Shown: positions 1 through 7,634 of the stretch, one piece after another
Layout: each line of letters begins with the position of its first letter
Position numbering within the stretch: the stretch's first letter is position 1
Assembly (NCBI GenBank): GCA_002297865.1
Contig: DBKX01000193.1
Span: 1 to 19,394 of the forward strand
DNA: 19,394 nt
Direction of reading: 5' to 3'
Source of the DNA: Lachnoclostridium sp. UBA739
Lineage (GTDB): Bacteria; Bacillota_A; Clostridia; Lachnospirales; Lachnospiraceae
Position numbers and translations under genes: made by a program
The notes under the pieces: model-generated
Seen by the model: only the letters and a program-made list of their open reading frames with translations
Database searches by the model: none
Told to the model about the DNA's origin: nothing

Positions 1-454
1 ATCAGAAGAAGTAAAACCATCACAAGCTGTAGGCGATTATGATGTTAAAGTTAATATTGGAAATGGTCAGTGGACAATTACAAATTCAAAGGGATCTGTA
101 AGCTTAAAAGACATTACAATCCGTTACTACATCAAATCCGAAGGAACAGCAGATGACGTTGTTTTCATCGACAATGCTGGTTTAAGCTTAAGCAAAGCTC
201 CTTACTATGCATCATTAACAAGCGATGTAAGTGCTAAAGTTGTTAAGATGGCAAACCCAACAGCAGATGCAGATGCATATGTAGAAGTTAAGTTTAATTC
301 TAACTATGACTTAGATTCTTCTGCTAACTTAGCATTAGGAATTCGTATGGCAAAAGCTGACTGGTCTAACTTCGACCAGACAAATGACTACTCTTACACA
401 AACGGAGCCGTTGTATATGTAAATGGTACTTGTGTAAGCGGTAACGATTTATAG
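1..454 (+). CDS. C-terminal CBM3-like module of a secreted polysaccharidase (5' end outside window)
   Basis: The reading frame is open from base 2 to the TAG at 452-454, giving about 150 residues of a gene that begins upstream. The segment resembles family 3 cellulose-binding modules: an ITIRYY strand, a KVVKMANPT turn, a GIRMAKADWSNF strand and an NDYSY motif near the end. In CBM3 proteins the Arg and Trp of the last strands belong to the flat cellulose-binding face, and both are present. It aligns along its whole length with the C-terminal module of the GH9 cellulase immediately downstream, in protein and partly in DNA, so the two are paralogous. The parent enzyme is probably another secreted cellulase; a GH48 would fit the known GH48-GH9 gene pair of C. 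phytofermentans, but no catalytic domain is visible here. Codon choice (TTA, ACA, GCA) is strongly biased, as in the GH9 gene, which suggests high expression. Confidence 0.85.
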   Translation, partial: SEEVKPSQAVGDYDVKVNIGNGQWTITNSKGSVSLKDITIRYYIKSEGTADDVVFIDNAGLSLSKAPYYASLTSDVSAKVVKMANPTADADAYVEVKFNSNYDLDSSANLALGIRMAKADWSNFDQTNDYSYTNGAVVYVNGTCVSGNDL

Positions 455-500
455 GATTTAGTATTAGTGCAATAGTTTCATTGCAACTAGTAAATAATAA

Positions 501-532
501 GTCTCGGTGGTGTCAACCACCGGGGCTTTGTT
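501..532 (+). terminator. Hairpin between the two cellulase genes
   Basis: CGGTGGT (505-511) pairs with ACCACCG (516-522) around a GTCA loop, and the stem can extend outward to 501/526 with wobble pairs. The T-tract is weak (TTTGTT). It lies only about 25 nt before the next start codon, so it may be a leaky terminator or an mRNA-processing or stability hairpin inside a cellulase operon rather than a full stop. No convincing promoter is visible between it and the GH9 start. Confidence 0.6.
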
Positions 533-555
533 AAAAAATGGAAAGGGAGAACAAT

Positions 556-3150
556 ATGAGATTATATAAAAAAGCACTTAGTGCTACATTAGCAGTAGCA
601 TTAACTGCTACGACCTTAACTGCTGGTCCAGTAGTTAAAGCAGCATCAGGTAATTATAACTATGGTGATGCATTATCAAAATCATTATTATTCTATGAAT
701 TACAGGAATCTGGTAAGATGGAAGATGATATCCGTACCAACTGGAAAGGCGATTCCTGTATGAATGACGGTAAAGACAATGGCGTTGATTTAACAGGTGG
801 ATGGTATGACGCTGGTGATAACTTAAAACTTAACTTCCCAATGGCATACACAGGAACAATGTTAGCTTGGTCTTACTTAGAAGATACAGAAGCGTATGTA
901 ACATCAGGTCAAGACAAGTACATGAAACAACAGTTAAAACGTCTTAGTGAATACTTAATCAAGTGTCATACAGCACCAGATGAGTACTATTTCCAAGTTG
1001 GTGGAGACGCTGACCATTCATTCTGGGGAGCAGCAGAAGTTGTAGAAGCTAAAATGACAAGACCTTCTTACAAAGTAACAAAATCCAAAGGTGGCTCTTG
1101 TGTAGTTGCTGAAACAGCAGCAGCTTTAGCTACATCAGCTATGGTATTTGCAAAAGATGATCCTTCTTTCGCAGCAGAATGTGAATCACATGCAAAACAG
1201 TTATACACTTTAGCAGAAGAAATGAAGAGCGATTCTTACTACGATACTATCGCAGGTGCTTACTATAGATCTTACTCAGGATATGCTGATGAATTATCTT
1301 GGGCAGGTGCTTGGTTATACAAATTAACAGGCGACAAAACATACTTAGACAAAGCTCTTGACTATACATCCGGATGGGAAATGGAAAACCAGACAAATTA
1401 CTGGGGCTACAAATGGACTCAAGGCTGGGATAACAAGAGTTATGGTGCCAGAATCTTACTTGCTGAGTTAACAGACGACGAAAGATTCAAAGAATCTACA
1501 GAACAATGGCTTGACTACTGGACAACAGGTTGGGAAGGCAACAGAATTAAATATACTCCTAAGGGATTAGCTTGGTTAGATTCTTGGGGATCATTAAGAT
1601 ATGCAAGTAACACAGCTTTCTTAGCTGCTGTTTGGGCTGATTCAGGATTATGTTCAGATTCTAAAGTTAAAACATATAACGACTTTGCTAAATCTCAAGC
1701 AGATTATTGCTTAGGTAGCACAGGAAGATCTTTCGTATGTGGATTTGGTGTAAATCCTCCAAAATCACCTCACCACAGAACAGCAAGTGGTGTTTGCACA
1801 GATAACTTAAGCGCAGATCCAGAAGTTAATGTACATACATTAACAGGTGCCTTAGTTGGTGGACCAGATGCAAACGATGGATACACAGATACAAGATCTG
1901 ATTACTGCATGAACGAAGTTGCAGTTGACTATAACTCAGGTTTCACAGGATTAATGGCAAAAATGTACAGCAGATTTGGTGGAACAATTGACCCTAACTT
2001 AAATGCATTTGAAGAAGTTGGTCAGGAATTCGACCTTAAAGCAGCTGTAAATGCTCAAGACAGCACAAACAAAATTAACTTTGTAGAAATCAAGGCAACA
2101 GTTTACAATAAAACATGTTGGCCAGCAAGAGTAACAGATAACTTATCCTATAGATTCTATATGGATTTATCTGACGTAATCGCACAGGGATACAAACCAA
2201 GTGATATGACACTTGCAACAAACTATAACCAGAGTGGTGCTAAAGTAACAGGACCTTTTGCTACAGATGACAAGAACATTTACTATGTAAACATTGATTT
2301 ATCTGGAGCTAAAATATTCCCAGGTGGACAGAGCCAGTATAGAAGTGAACTTCAGTTCAGAATTTCTGCTCCATGTAAATGGGACTTTACTAAGAGCCCA
2401 TCCTTCAAGGGTATTGGAAAAACTCAAGGTGGTGCAGGCGACTCTGTAGATTGTATTCCAGTATTTGAAGGAAACAAATTAGTATTTGGTCAAATTCCAG
2501 TTGGTGGTGGAGAAATTGAACCATCCGCAGAACCATCGGTAGAACCATCCATAGAACCATCAGTAGAACCATCGGTAGAACCATCAGTAGAACCATCCAT
2601 GGAACCATCAGTAGAACCATCCATAGAACCATCAGTAGAACCATCCATAGAACCATCCGCAGAACCATCTGTAAAACCTTCAGCTAGTATTCCTTCAGAT
2701 GACAGCGTATCTGTAAAGGTAACAACAAATGGTGGAGCAACAGCTAATACAATCGGCGGACAGTGGGAAGTAACAGCAAAAGAAAGTGTTAACTTAAATG
2801 ACATGACAATTCGTTACTACTTCACATCTGATACAAGTGCATCTGATGTAATCTTTGTTGATAACGTAGGATTAAGTTTAACAGAAGCTCCTTACTATGC
2901 AGCATTAACAAGTGCTACAACAGCAAAAGTTGTTAAAATGGCTAATCCAACAGCAACAGCTGATTCTTACATTGAAATCACATTTGATGGTGCTGATTAC
3001 AACTTAACAAACACAGGAAAACTTAACATGGGCATCCGTATGGCTAAGTCTGACTGGTCAAACTACAACCAAGCAAATGACTACTCATATGAAAACGGAG
3101 CAGTTGTTCTTGTAGGAGATAAAGTTGTAAGTGGTGTACTTCCACAATAA
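556..3150 (+). CDS. Secreted GH9 endoglucanase with CBM3c, EPSx linker and C-terminal CBM3-like module
   Basis: The protein (864 aa) is a family 9 inverting beta-1,4-glucanase acting on cellulose outside the cell. I chose ATG 556 over ATG 538 because AGGGAG (544-549) lies 6 nt before it. It begins with a Sec signal peptide (basic start, hydrophobic stretch, cleavage near VKA-A, residues 29-30). The GH9 domain spans about residues 32-475. WYDAGD supplies the usual Asp pair (D85, D88), a His-rich signature around HHRTAS includes H406/H407, and [17 protein letters not shown] carries the catalytic acid E454. A CBM3c-type module (about 480-650) follows, as in processive GH9 enzymes, where it extends the active-site cleft. 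Then come a repetitive EPSx linker (655-710) and a CBM3-like module (about 715-864). There is no dockerin and no sortase motif, so this is a free, non-cellulosomal enzyme. It appears to follow another CBM3-bearing enzyme gene in the same direction. Confidence 0.96.
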   Translation: MRLYKKALSATLAVALTATTLTAGPVVKAASGNYNYGDALSKSLLFYELQESGKMEDDIRTNWKGDSCMNDGKDNGVDLTGGWYDAGDNLKLNFPMAYTGTMLAWSYLEDTEAYVTSGQDKYMKQQLKRLSEYLIKCHTAPDEYYFQVGGDADHSFWGAAEVVEAKMTRPSYKVTKSKGGSCVVAETAAALATSAMVFAKDDPSFAAECESHAKQLYTLAEEMKSDSYYDTIAGAYYRSYSGYADELSWAGAWLYKLTGDKTYLDKALDYTSGWEMENQTNYWGYKWTQGWDNKSYGARILLAELTDDERFKESTEQWLDYWTTGWEGNRIKYTPKGLAWLDSWGSLRYASNTAFLAAVWADSGLCSDSKVKTYNDFAKSQADYCLGSTGRSFVCGFGVNPPKSPHHRTASGVCTDNLSADPEVNVHTLTGALVGGPDANDGYTDTRSDYCMNEVAVDYNSGFTGLMAKMYSRFGGTIDPNLNAFEEVGQEFDLKAAVNAQDSTNKINFVEIKATVYNKTCWPARVTDNLSYRFYMDLSDVIAQGYKPSDMTLATNYNQSGAKVTGPFATDDKNIYYVNIDLSGAKIFPGGQSQYRSELQFRISAPCKWDFTKSPSFKGIGKTQGGAGDSVDCIPVFEGNKLVFGQIPVGGGEIEPSAEPSVEPSIEPSVEPSVEPSVEPSMEPSVEPSIEPSVEPSIEPSAEPSVKPSASIPSDDSVSVKVTTNGGATANTIGGQWEVTAKESVNLNDMTIRYYFTSDTSASDVIFVDNVGLSLTEAPYYAALTSATTAKVVKMANPTATADSYIEITFDGADYNLTNTGKLNMGIRMAKSDWSNYNQANDYSYENGAVVLVGDKVVSGVLPQ
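2518..2685 (+). repeat. 12-bp tandem repeat coding the EPSx linker
   Basis: There are fourteen in-frame 12-bp units of the type GAA CCA TCN NNN. They encode thirteen EPS(V/I/A/M) units plus a final KPSA. The repeat is a Pro/Ser/acidic spacer that joins CBM3c to the C-terminal module of the GH9 enzyme. Several units are identical at the DNA level, so copy number can change by slippage without a frameshift. The pattern also creates long open frames on the opposite strand that are not genes. Confidence 0.95.
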
Positions 3151-3192
3151 GAATAATCAATACTTAAAAACAACTAGATAGAGAGTGTGAAA

Positions 3193-3229
3193 AAAGAGGG
3201 ACTAATTTGTAAAAAATTAGTCCCTCTTT
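3193..3229 (+). terminator. Terminator after the GH9 gene
   Basis: A perfect 15-bp stem, 3193-3207 with 3215-3229, encloses a 7-nt loop (TGTAAAA). The A-rich left arm and T-rich right arm make it usable in both directions. It ends the cellulase transcript 43 nt after the stop codon. Confidence 0.85.
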
Positions 3230-3305
3230 ACGTACAAATATGACAAATCTATTTATGAATTTTCCACAAAAAAGAGTAAGAATTGATTTTTTTATGTTTT
3301 AGGAA

Positions 3306-3334
3306 TTGACAGTATGACAGCAGGTCTGTAAAAT
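3306..3334 (+). promoter_or_regulatory. Sigma-A promoter of the two-component pair
   Basis: TTGACA (3306-3311), 17 bp, TAAAAT (3329-3334) is a near-consensus vegetative promoter. It gives a leader of about 90 nt before the regulator start at 3432. The 10-mer TATGACAAAT occurs on both sides of it (3239-3248 and 3370-3379), which is a possible but unproven regulator site. Confidence 0.65.
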
Positions 3335-3431
3335 ATTACTAGAGAAAATAGAAATACTATTTTGTTTTTTATGACAAATGTTGAATGGAGGACTACATAA
3401 GGGAGGTTTGTTTGTCGAAAGGAGGGGGCGT

Positions 3432-4160
3432 ATGCTTAAAATAGCAGTATGCGACGACGAATCATTTTTCAGAGAGCAAGCAGGGGCAGCATTGGAAGAA
3501 TACTCTAGACAGCGTGGAATTGAATTTCAAATTGAGTACTTTTCTTCTGGAGAGGAATTGCTTCAGGCCAATTGCTCTGAGTATGGATTATTTTGCTTAG
3601 ACGTCGAGATGAAAGATGGAATAAGTGGGTTAGAAGTAGCTCAGACTTTACGAAGAAATCGTATTTTTTCTGAGATTATATTTGTAACCAATCATCAAGA
3701 GGAAGCATATCGTGCATTTGAAGTAAGCGCATTACGTTATTTATTAAAACCTATAAAATTGGAACAGTTGTTCCGTACAATGGATTTGATTATGAAACGA
3801 AGAGAAGAGCGAGAAAGACGCTTAATTGTGCTGAATCAAGGGCAGAAATTTCTACAAGTGGTATGTGATAATATTATTTATTGTGAGACAATAGATAGAA
3901 AGTTGCAAGTTTATACCACACAAAAAACATATCTTGTGGATAATAAAATCAATGAAGTGGATAAGCAGTTATCAAATCGTAATTTTTTCCGTGTACATAA
4001 ATCATATTTAATTAATTTAGCGTATGTTCAAGAGCATGATCAGACAACCGTAACAATGTTGAATGGTGATGTTGTATATGTGAGCAGATTAAAATTAAAA
4101 GCATTCAAGGAAAGTTTTTTAGCTTATTTGAGAAAGGAGCATAAGTTAGGTGCTGGTTGA
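3432..4160 (+). CDS. LytTR-family response regulator (AgrA type)
   Basis: This 242-aa protein has an N-terminal receiver domain (about 1-120). Acidic residues D8/D9 follow the first strand, D57 in CLDVEM is the likely phosphorylation site and K106 (LLKPI) is the conserved Lys. A LytTR DNA-binding domain follows (about 137-240), recognised by FFRVHKSYLINL. The family binds direct repeats upstream of target genes after phosphorylation by a GHKL-type kinase. The start at ATG 3432 is preferred over an in-frame upstream ATG at 3378 because AGGAGGGGG lies just before it and the receiver fold begins there. The stop overlaps the kinase start by 11 nt, so the two are translated together. Its targets cannot be told from this sequence; the neighbouring cellulases are a possibility only by position. 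Confidence 0.93.
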   Translation: MLKIAVCDDESFFREQAGAALEEYSRQRGIEFQIEYFSSGEELLQANCSEYGLFCLDVEMKDGISGLEVAQTLRRNRIFSEIIFVTNHQEEAYRAFEVSALRYLLKPIKLEQLFRTMDLIMKRREERERRLIVLNQGQKFLQVVCDNIIYCETIDRKLQVYTTQKTYLVDNKINEVDKQLSNRNFFRVHKSYLINLAYVQEHDQTTVTMLNGDVVYVSRLKLKAFKESFLAYLRKEHKLGAG

Positions 4161-5442
4161 GCATATTGCAGCCAAGTTATTTTATTTTGCCTTTATGGTA
4201 ATGTTCCTGGGGAGCTTTATGGAAGGCGCTAAGTTTTCTTTAAAAAGAGTGATTAAGTATGTAGCATTTGGATTAGTCTATTACCCTACATTAGTATATT
4301 TAAATAATTATGATTATCGAATTATGTTAATGTTCACTCCAATCTTCTTTTTTGTTTTTGAGGGAACACTATTAGAGAAGATTGTAATGAACACTATAGC
4401 AGAGTCGGTATGGTGTGCATTAAGTCTTTTAAGCCGAATAATGTTTCAAAGCAATCTAGCTAATGTTGTGACATCTAAGACAAGCCGAAATGTATTGCTG
4501 GATTTAATTTGTCTTGTGACGTTAAGCTGTGTGATTCGATTTATGAATCAGGCTTCTATATTCGAACAGGAAGTTGTTAAGAAAAGGGAATCGACTGTGA
4601 AACAGCAGCTTGGAATGCTTGTATTAGCCATAGAAGGAGATTTAGTGCTGTTGATTGCACAGTTTATATATAATAACTCAATAAAATTGGGGCTTAGTTC
4701 AGGAATCGTTGCTTTTGTTTTGTGCCTTGCAGGTTTGTACTTAATCTGTTTTGCACTAAGCTTAGATAATACAATGGCGAAAGAGTATTATAAAGTGGTC
4801 AATAAAACTTTGGAAACACAAATCAAAAGTCAATATTCTTATTATCGAAAACTTGAGCAAGTTACAAATGAGACGAGAGCAATTAAGCATGATATGAAGA
4901 ATCATCTAATTGTAATGAAAGGTATGGTAGAAAAAGGAGACCTGGAAGGTGTAAGTGGGTACTTAGATAATATCCAGTCTACCTTGGACAATGTTAGCGT
5001 TGTGATACATACAGGGAATTCAATCGTTGATTCTATAGTAAATGAAAAAAATGAAATAGCGACATCAAAAGAAATTAGTATGATAGTAAACGTTTCACTG
5101 CCAGAAGAAATTAAGGTAATACCAATGGATTTATGCGTAATGGTTGCTAATAGTTTGGATAATGCAATTGAGGCATGTGACAAAATTGCATCTGGAGAAA
5201 AAAAAGAAATTTCATTATATGGAAGATGCGAGCGTGGGTATTTATCATTTATAGTTAGTAATACGGTAGCGAAGGGTGTACATATTAGCCATAATGTAAT
5301 TGTGACTGATAAGGCAGATAAACTAAATCATGGATATGGTTTGAGGAATATTAAAAATAGCGTGAAAAGAAATGGCGGAAAATTGAATATCGAGTGTCAA
5401 GATGGGGTATTTTCATTATATATTGATATTCCATTGTCCTAA
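4150..5442 (+). CDS. GHKL sensor histidine kinase (AgrC type)
   Basis: This 430-aa membrane sensor kinase is the partner of the upstream LytTR regulator. It starts with GTG 4150 inside the regulator gene, with AAAGGAG (4133-4139) 10 nt before it. Roughly the first 215 residues are a polytopic membrane domain of about five or six hydrophobic segments, with no large extracellular sensor loop. A coiled-coil linker leads to the phospho-acceptor motif IKHDMKNH (likely H247). The ATP-binding domain has an N-box N334-S-L-D-N338 and a glycine loop in HGYGLRNIKNSVKRNGG. This architecture is typical of AgrC/FsrC-type receptors of secreted peptides. However, no AgrB-type protease or precursor peptide gene is adjacent, so the signal is unknown. 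Confidence 0.92.
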   Translation: MLVEHIAAKLFYFAFMVMFLGSFMEGAKFSLKRVIKYVAFGLVYYPTLVYLNNYDYRIMLMFTPIFFFVFEGTLLEKIVMNTIAESVWCALSLLSRIMFQSNLANVVTSKTSRNVLLDLICLVTLSCVIRFMNQASIFEQEVVKKRESTVKQQLGMLVLAIEGDLVLLIAQFIYNNSIKLGLSSGIVAFVLCLAGLYLICFALSLDNTMAKEYYKVVNKTLETQIKSQYSYYRKLEQVTNETRAIKHDMKNHLIVMKGMVEKGDLEGVSGYLDNIQSTLDNVSVVIHTGNSIVDSIVNEKNEIATSKEISMIVNVSLPEEIKVIPMDLCVMVANSLDNAIEACDKIASGEKKEISLYGRCERGYLSFIVSNTVAKGVHISHNVIVTDKADKLNHGYGLRNIKNSVKRNGGKLNIECQDGVFSLYIDIPLS

Positions 5443-5464
5443 ATGATATTCAAGGATTCAATAC

Positions 5465-5493
5465 TTGTTTTTGGATCATGTATACTATATACT
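5465..5493 (+). promoter_or_regulatory. Promoter of the DHH phosphoesterase gene
   Basis: TTGTTT (5465-5470), 17 bp, TATACT (5488-5493). An in-frame ATG at 5478 lies inside the promoter, upstream of the predicted transcript start (about 5500), which argues against that ATG as the start codon. Confidence 0.6.
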
Positions 5494-5531
5494 ATTACCA
5501 TAATCTGAAACAACGGACGGGAGGCTGTTTT

Positions 5532-6494
5532 GTGAAATCTGAAAAACTAATAGAACTGTTACAAAATCATAAAGTGTATATTCAGACACATAATTTCCCT
5601 GATCCAGATGCTATAGCAAGTGCTTTCGGATTGCAGAATTTTTTAAAGTACTATGGTATAGAGAGTACATTGTGTTATTATGGAAAAATTGATAAACTGA
5701 GTACAAAACGAATGCTTACAACATTTGATATTCAGATATATTCAAAAGACGAACTGCAGAACATGAAAGACGAGGATTATATTGTAAATGTTGATTCGCA
5801 GAAACATAATGGCAATGTAATGGATTTTATAGGTGAAGAGGTTGCATGTATTGATCATCATCCAACATTTGTTGAAGCTGATTATCAATATAAAGACATT
5901 AGAATGGTTGGCGCGTGTGCAACTTTAATTGCAGAATATTTTAAAATGAATCATGTACCGATTGATCCGAATACCGCTGCGGCGCTTTGCTATGGGATTA
6001 AGGTGGATACAGCAGATTTTTCAAGAGGAGTAACGGATTTGGATGTCTCCATGTTTGCTTATCTGTATCATCATGCAGATAAGGATAAGTTCTCTAGTAT
6101 GTTTGCAAATACCATGGAGTTTCAGGATTTGAAAGCGTATGGAGCAGCTATTGAGACAATACAGATTTGTGAACATACAGGATTTTCTTATATTCCATTT
6201 GATTGTCCAGATGCTCTAGTTGGAATGATTTCAGACTTTATTCTTGCGCTGAATGTCGTGGATGTTTCGGTAGTTTATGCAAACCGAGATAATGGTTTGA
6301 AGTTTTCGGTAAGAAGTGAAGTAAAGGAAGTAAATGCAGGAAAGATTACTTACGAAGCCCTAAAAGGGATTGGAAGTGGTGGTGGACATCAAGCTATGGC
6401 AGGTGGAGCTGTGTATAGTGAGTATATGTGCAAATTGGAGCCGGATATTCATGCCTCAATACGAAAACGTTTTATGAATGCTATCGGAAGATAG
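5532..6494 (+). CDS. DHH/DHHA1-family phosphoesterase
   Basis: This 320-aa cytoplasmic phosphodiesterase belongs to the DHH superfamily, whose members hydrolyse short oligoribonucleotides, cyclic-dinucleotide products or related phosphoesters with two metal ions. Visible motifs are HNFPDPDAIAS (D24, D26), VDSQ, CIDHH (D108-H109-H110) and VDTADF, then a C-terminal DHHA1 substrate-binding domain with GSGGGHQAMAGG. The DPDA form of the first motif differs from the DGDA usual in NrnA. A NrnA-like nanoRNase role is therefore possible but the exact substrate is open. The start is GTG 5532, with GGGAGG at 5519-5524; an upstream ATG at 5478 falls within the promoter and lacks a ribosome site. The gene is a single unit with its own promoter and terminator. 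Confidence 0.88.
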   Translation: MKSEKLIELLQNHKVYIQTHNFPDPDAIASAFGLQNFLKYYGIESTLCYYGKIDKLSTKRMLTTFDIQIYSKDELQNMKDEDYIVNVDSQKHNGNVMDFIGEEVACIDHHPTFVEADYQYKDIRMVGACATLIAEYFKMNHVPIDPNTAAALCYGIKVDTADFSRGVTDLDVSMFAYLYHHADKDKFSSMFANTMEFQDLKAYGAAIETIQICEHTGFSYIPFDCPDALVGMISDFILALNVVDVSVVYANRDNGLKFSVRSEVKEVNAGKITYEALKGIGSGGGHQAMAGGAVYSEYMCKLEPDIHASIRKRFMNAIGR

Positions 6495-6528
6495 AATCTC
6501 TGTTTAAAGGATGATATAGAAGTAAAAT

Positions 6529-6565
6529 AAAAAGGTTAAGACAGCGAAGTCTTTTCCTTTTTTTT
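6529..6565 (+). terminator. Terminator after the DHH gene
   Basis: The arms 6529-6542 and 6549-6562 pair (AAAAAGG with CCTTTTT, and AAGAC with GTCTT, separated by a small internal loop), followed by a run of T residues. Confidence 0.8.
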
Positions 6566-6680
6566 ATACGAAATTTTTCGGTGGTTATCTTCCTGTGATT
6601 CCTTTACTGGTCAATGAAATGTTTATTGATAGGAAGTTAGGGGGTGTTAAAATATTTCCAGTAAATAATGCTAAAGTATG

Positions 6681-6689
6681 TGATATAAT
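6681..6689 (+). promoter_or_regulatory. Extended -10 promoter of the coiled-coil protein gene
   Basis: TGATATAAT is a perfect extended -10 element. No good -35 box is present at the right distance, as is common when the TG extension is used. The leader is about 60 nt and ends with AAAGGAGAG just before ATG 6755. The rest of the 6566-6680 gap shows nothing recognisable. Confidence 0.55.
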
Positions 6690-6754
6690 GTAAAACTGTG
6701 ACTTGTTCACTTTGATATAAAGGTGTACAAAAAAGAAAAAGGAGAGTAAATATA

Positions 6755-7213
6755 ATGAAAAAGAAAGGTAAAAAAATACTTTCAGTAGTAGCGGCTGCTC
6801 TTATAGCTGGAGCAGTATTTGGATCAGGAGTAGCGTATGCCGCAACCAAATTACTTAACTGGAATGGTGCCGGTGCTATGGTCAATGCAGGAATTTTCAT
6901 TGAACAAAGTGCTGAAAAAATCATTAATATTACAAACCAAAACAAAAACTTAACTAATGAAAAAGCGGCTCTTATGGAAGAAATTAAGAGCTTGAAGCAA
7001 CAAATAGAAGATGGAAAACAAGAAGAGGGCTGGACTGAGAAGGATCAACAAATTGTTGATTTAAATAATCAGATTATTGAAAAGCAAAATGAAGTAAACC
7101 ACCTTATTCAACAGATTGAAGCTGCGAACTCAGCTGCAAGTGAAATTCAGAGTAAACTGGATAGCGCATATGCTAAATTAGAAAGCGAAGGAATCAACAT
7201 CTGGAATAGATAG
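6755..7213 (+). CDS. Small exported coiled-coil protein of unknown function
   Basis: I do not recognise a family for this 152-aa protein. It starts with lysines and a hydrophobic segment (residues about 8-28) ending in VAYAA, which fits a Sec signal peptide cleaved near residue 29 or an uncleaved anchor. A short region with NWNGAGAMVNAG follows. From about residue 48 to the end the sequence is rich in Glu, Gln, Lys, Asn and Leu in heptad-like order (KSLKQQIEDGK, QIIEKQNEVNHLIQQIEAAN), a strong coiled coil. The protein ends with GINIWNR and has no LPXTG, lipobox or enzymatic motif. It is a single gene with its own extended -10 promoter and a strong terminator. It is probably an envelope-associated or secreted structural or adaptor protein. 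Confidence 0.85.
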   Translation: MKKKGKKILSVVAAALIAGAVFGSGVAYAATKLLNWNGAGAMVNAGIFIEQSAEKIINITNQNKNLTNEKAALMEEIKSLKQQIEDGKQEEGWTEKDQQIVDLNNQIIEKQNEVNHLIQQIEAANSAASEIQSKLDSAYAKLESEGINIWNR

Positions 7214-7219
7214 ATTAGA

Positions 7220-7262
7220 AAAAGAGCGTACATTTTACTCAGAAGAAAATGTACGCTCTTTT
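7220..7262 (+). terminator. Strong terminator after the coiled-coil gene
   Basis: A perfect 17-bp stem (7220-7236 with 7246-7262) encloses a 9-nt loop, beginning 6 nt after the stop codon. The A-rich left arm and T-rich right arm mean it could work in both directions; the HD-GYP remnant converges on it. Confidence 0.9.
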
Positions 7263-7454
7263 CTATGTAATATCACGATATAGCTGTTTTACTACTTCCT
7301 TTTGGTTAACAAATAATTCGACAATGAGAGGTTCAAACTGACTACCGCTTCCTTTTTCTAATTGTGTAAAGGCATCATCAATTGAAAACGAATTTTTATA
7401 ACTACGTTTGGTAACTAATGCATCGAACACATCTGCCACAGCCCTGATTCTACC
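7263..7454 (-). pseudogene. C-terminal remnant of an HD-GYP phosphodiesterase
   Basis: On the minus strand about 63 codons read GRIRAVADVFDALVTKRSYK, then a SIDDAF segment, then EKGSGSQFEPLIVELF. This is the characteristic end of an HD-GYP (cyclic-di-GMP phosphodiesterase) domain. The catalytic HD and GYP motifs that should precede it are absent. The upstream part of the open frame (7455-7565) is hydrophobic and unrelated in this frame, and a neighbouring frame there also looks membrane-like, so it may be frameshifted debris. No start codon with a ribosome site fits. I read this as the tail of a gene destroyed by deletion. Confidence 0.75.
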
Positions 7455-7559
7455 ATTCCGTTTGCACGAAATACCAGACCTGCAATCATCATAAAGTAGC
7501 CGAAAAATGCGAAGCAGAATCAAAGCAATATCAAATATAATTGTTAGTATAAAAGGCAA

Positions 7560-7588
7560 TTGCAAAGAATATGCAGGTGGGATATAAT
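7560..7588 (+). promoter_or_regulatory. Promoter of the aldo/keto reductase gene
   Basis: TTGCAA (7560-7565), 17 bp, TATAAT (7583-7588); the leader is about 40 nt. Confidence 0.65.
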
Positions 7589-7634
7589 TGTGCGTACATG
7601 AAAATTCATGTTAAGAAGGAAAGGAGCAGGTAGT

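Noticed and set aside
2405..2804. Two overlapping open frames on the minus strand opposite the EPSx linker
   Set aside because: They are products of the 12-bp repeat read backwards (MVLWMVL- and [11 protein letters not shown] repeats), with no ribosome site, inside a certain gene.
3370..3431. Upstream in-frame start (ATG 3378) for the LytTR regulator
   Set aside because: It adds 18 residues not belonging to the receiver fold, and the strong AGGAGG-type site lies directly before ATG 3432.
3151..5531. A complete agr-like quorum-sensing locus
   Set aside because: Only the kinase and regulator are present; all bases between neighbouring genes were read and no AgrB-like membrane protease or short precursor peptide frame was found.
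6698..6710. GTGA-N5-TCAC inverted repeat just downstream of the coiled-coil gene promoter
   Set aside because: Four-base arms occur often by chance; there is no second copy nearby and no regulator gene to link it to.
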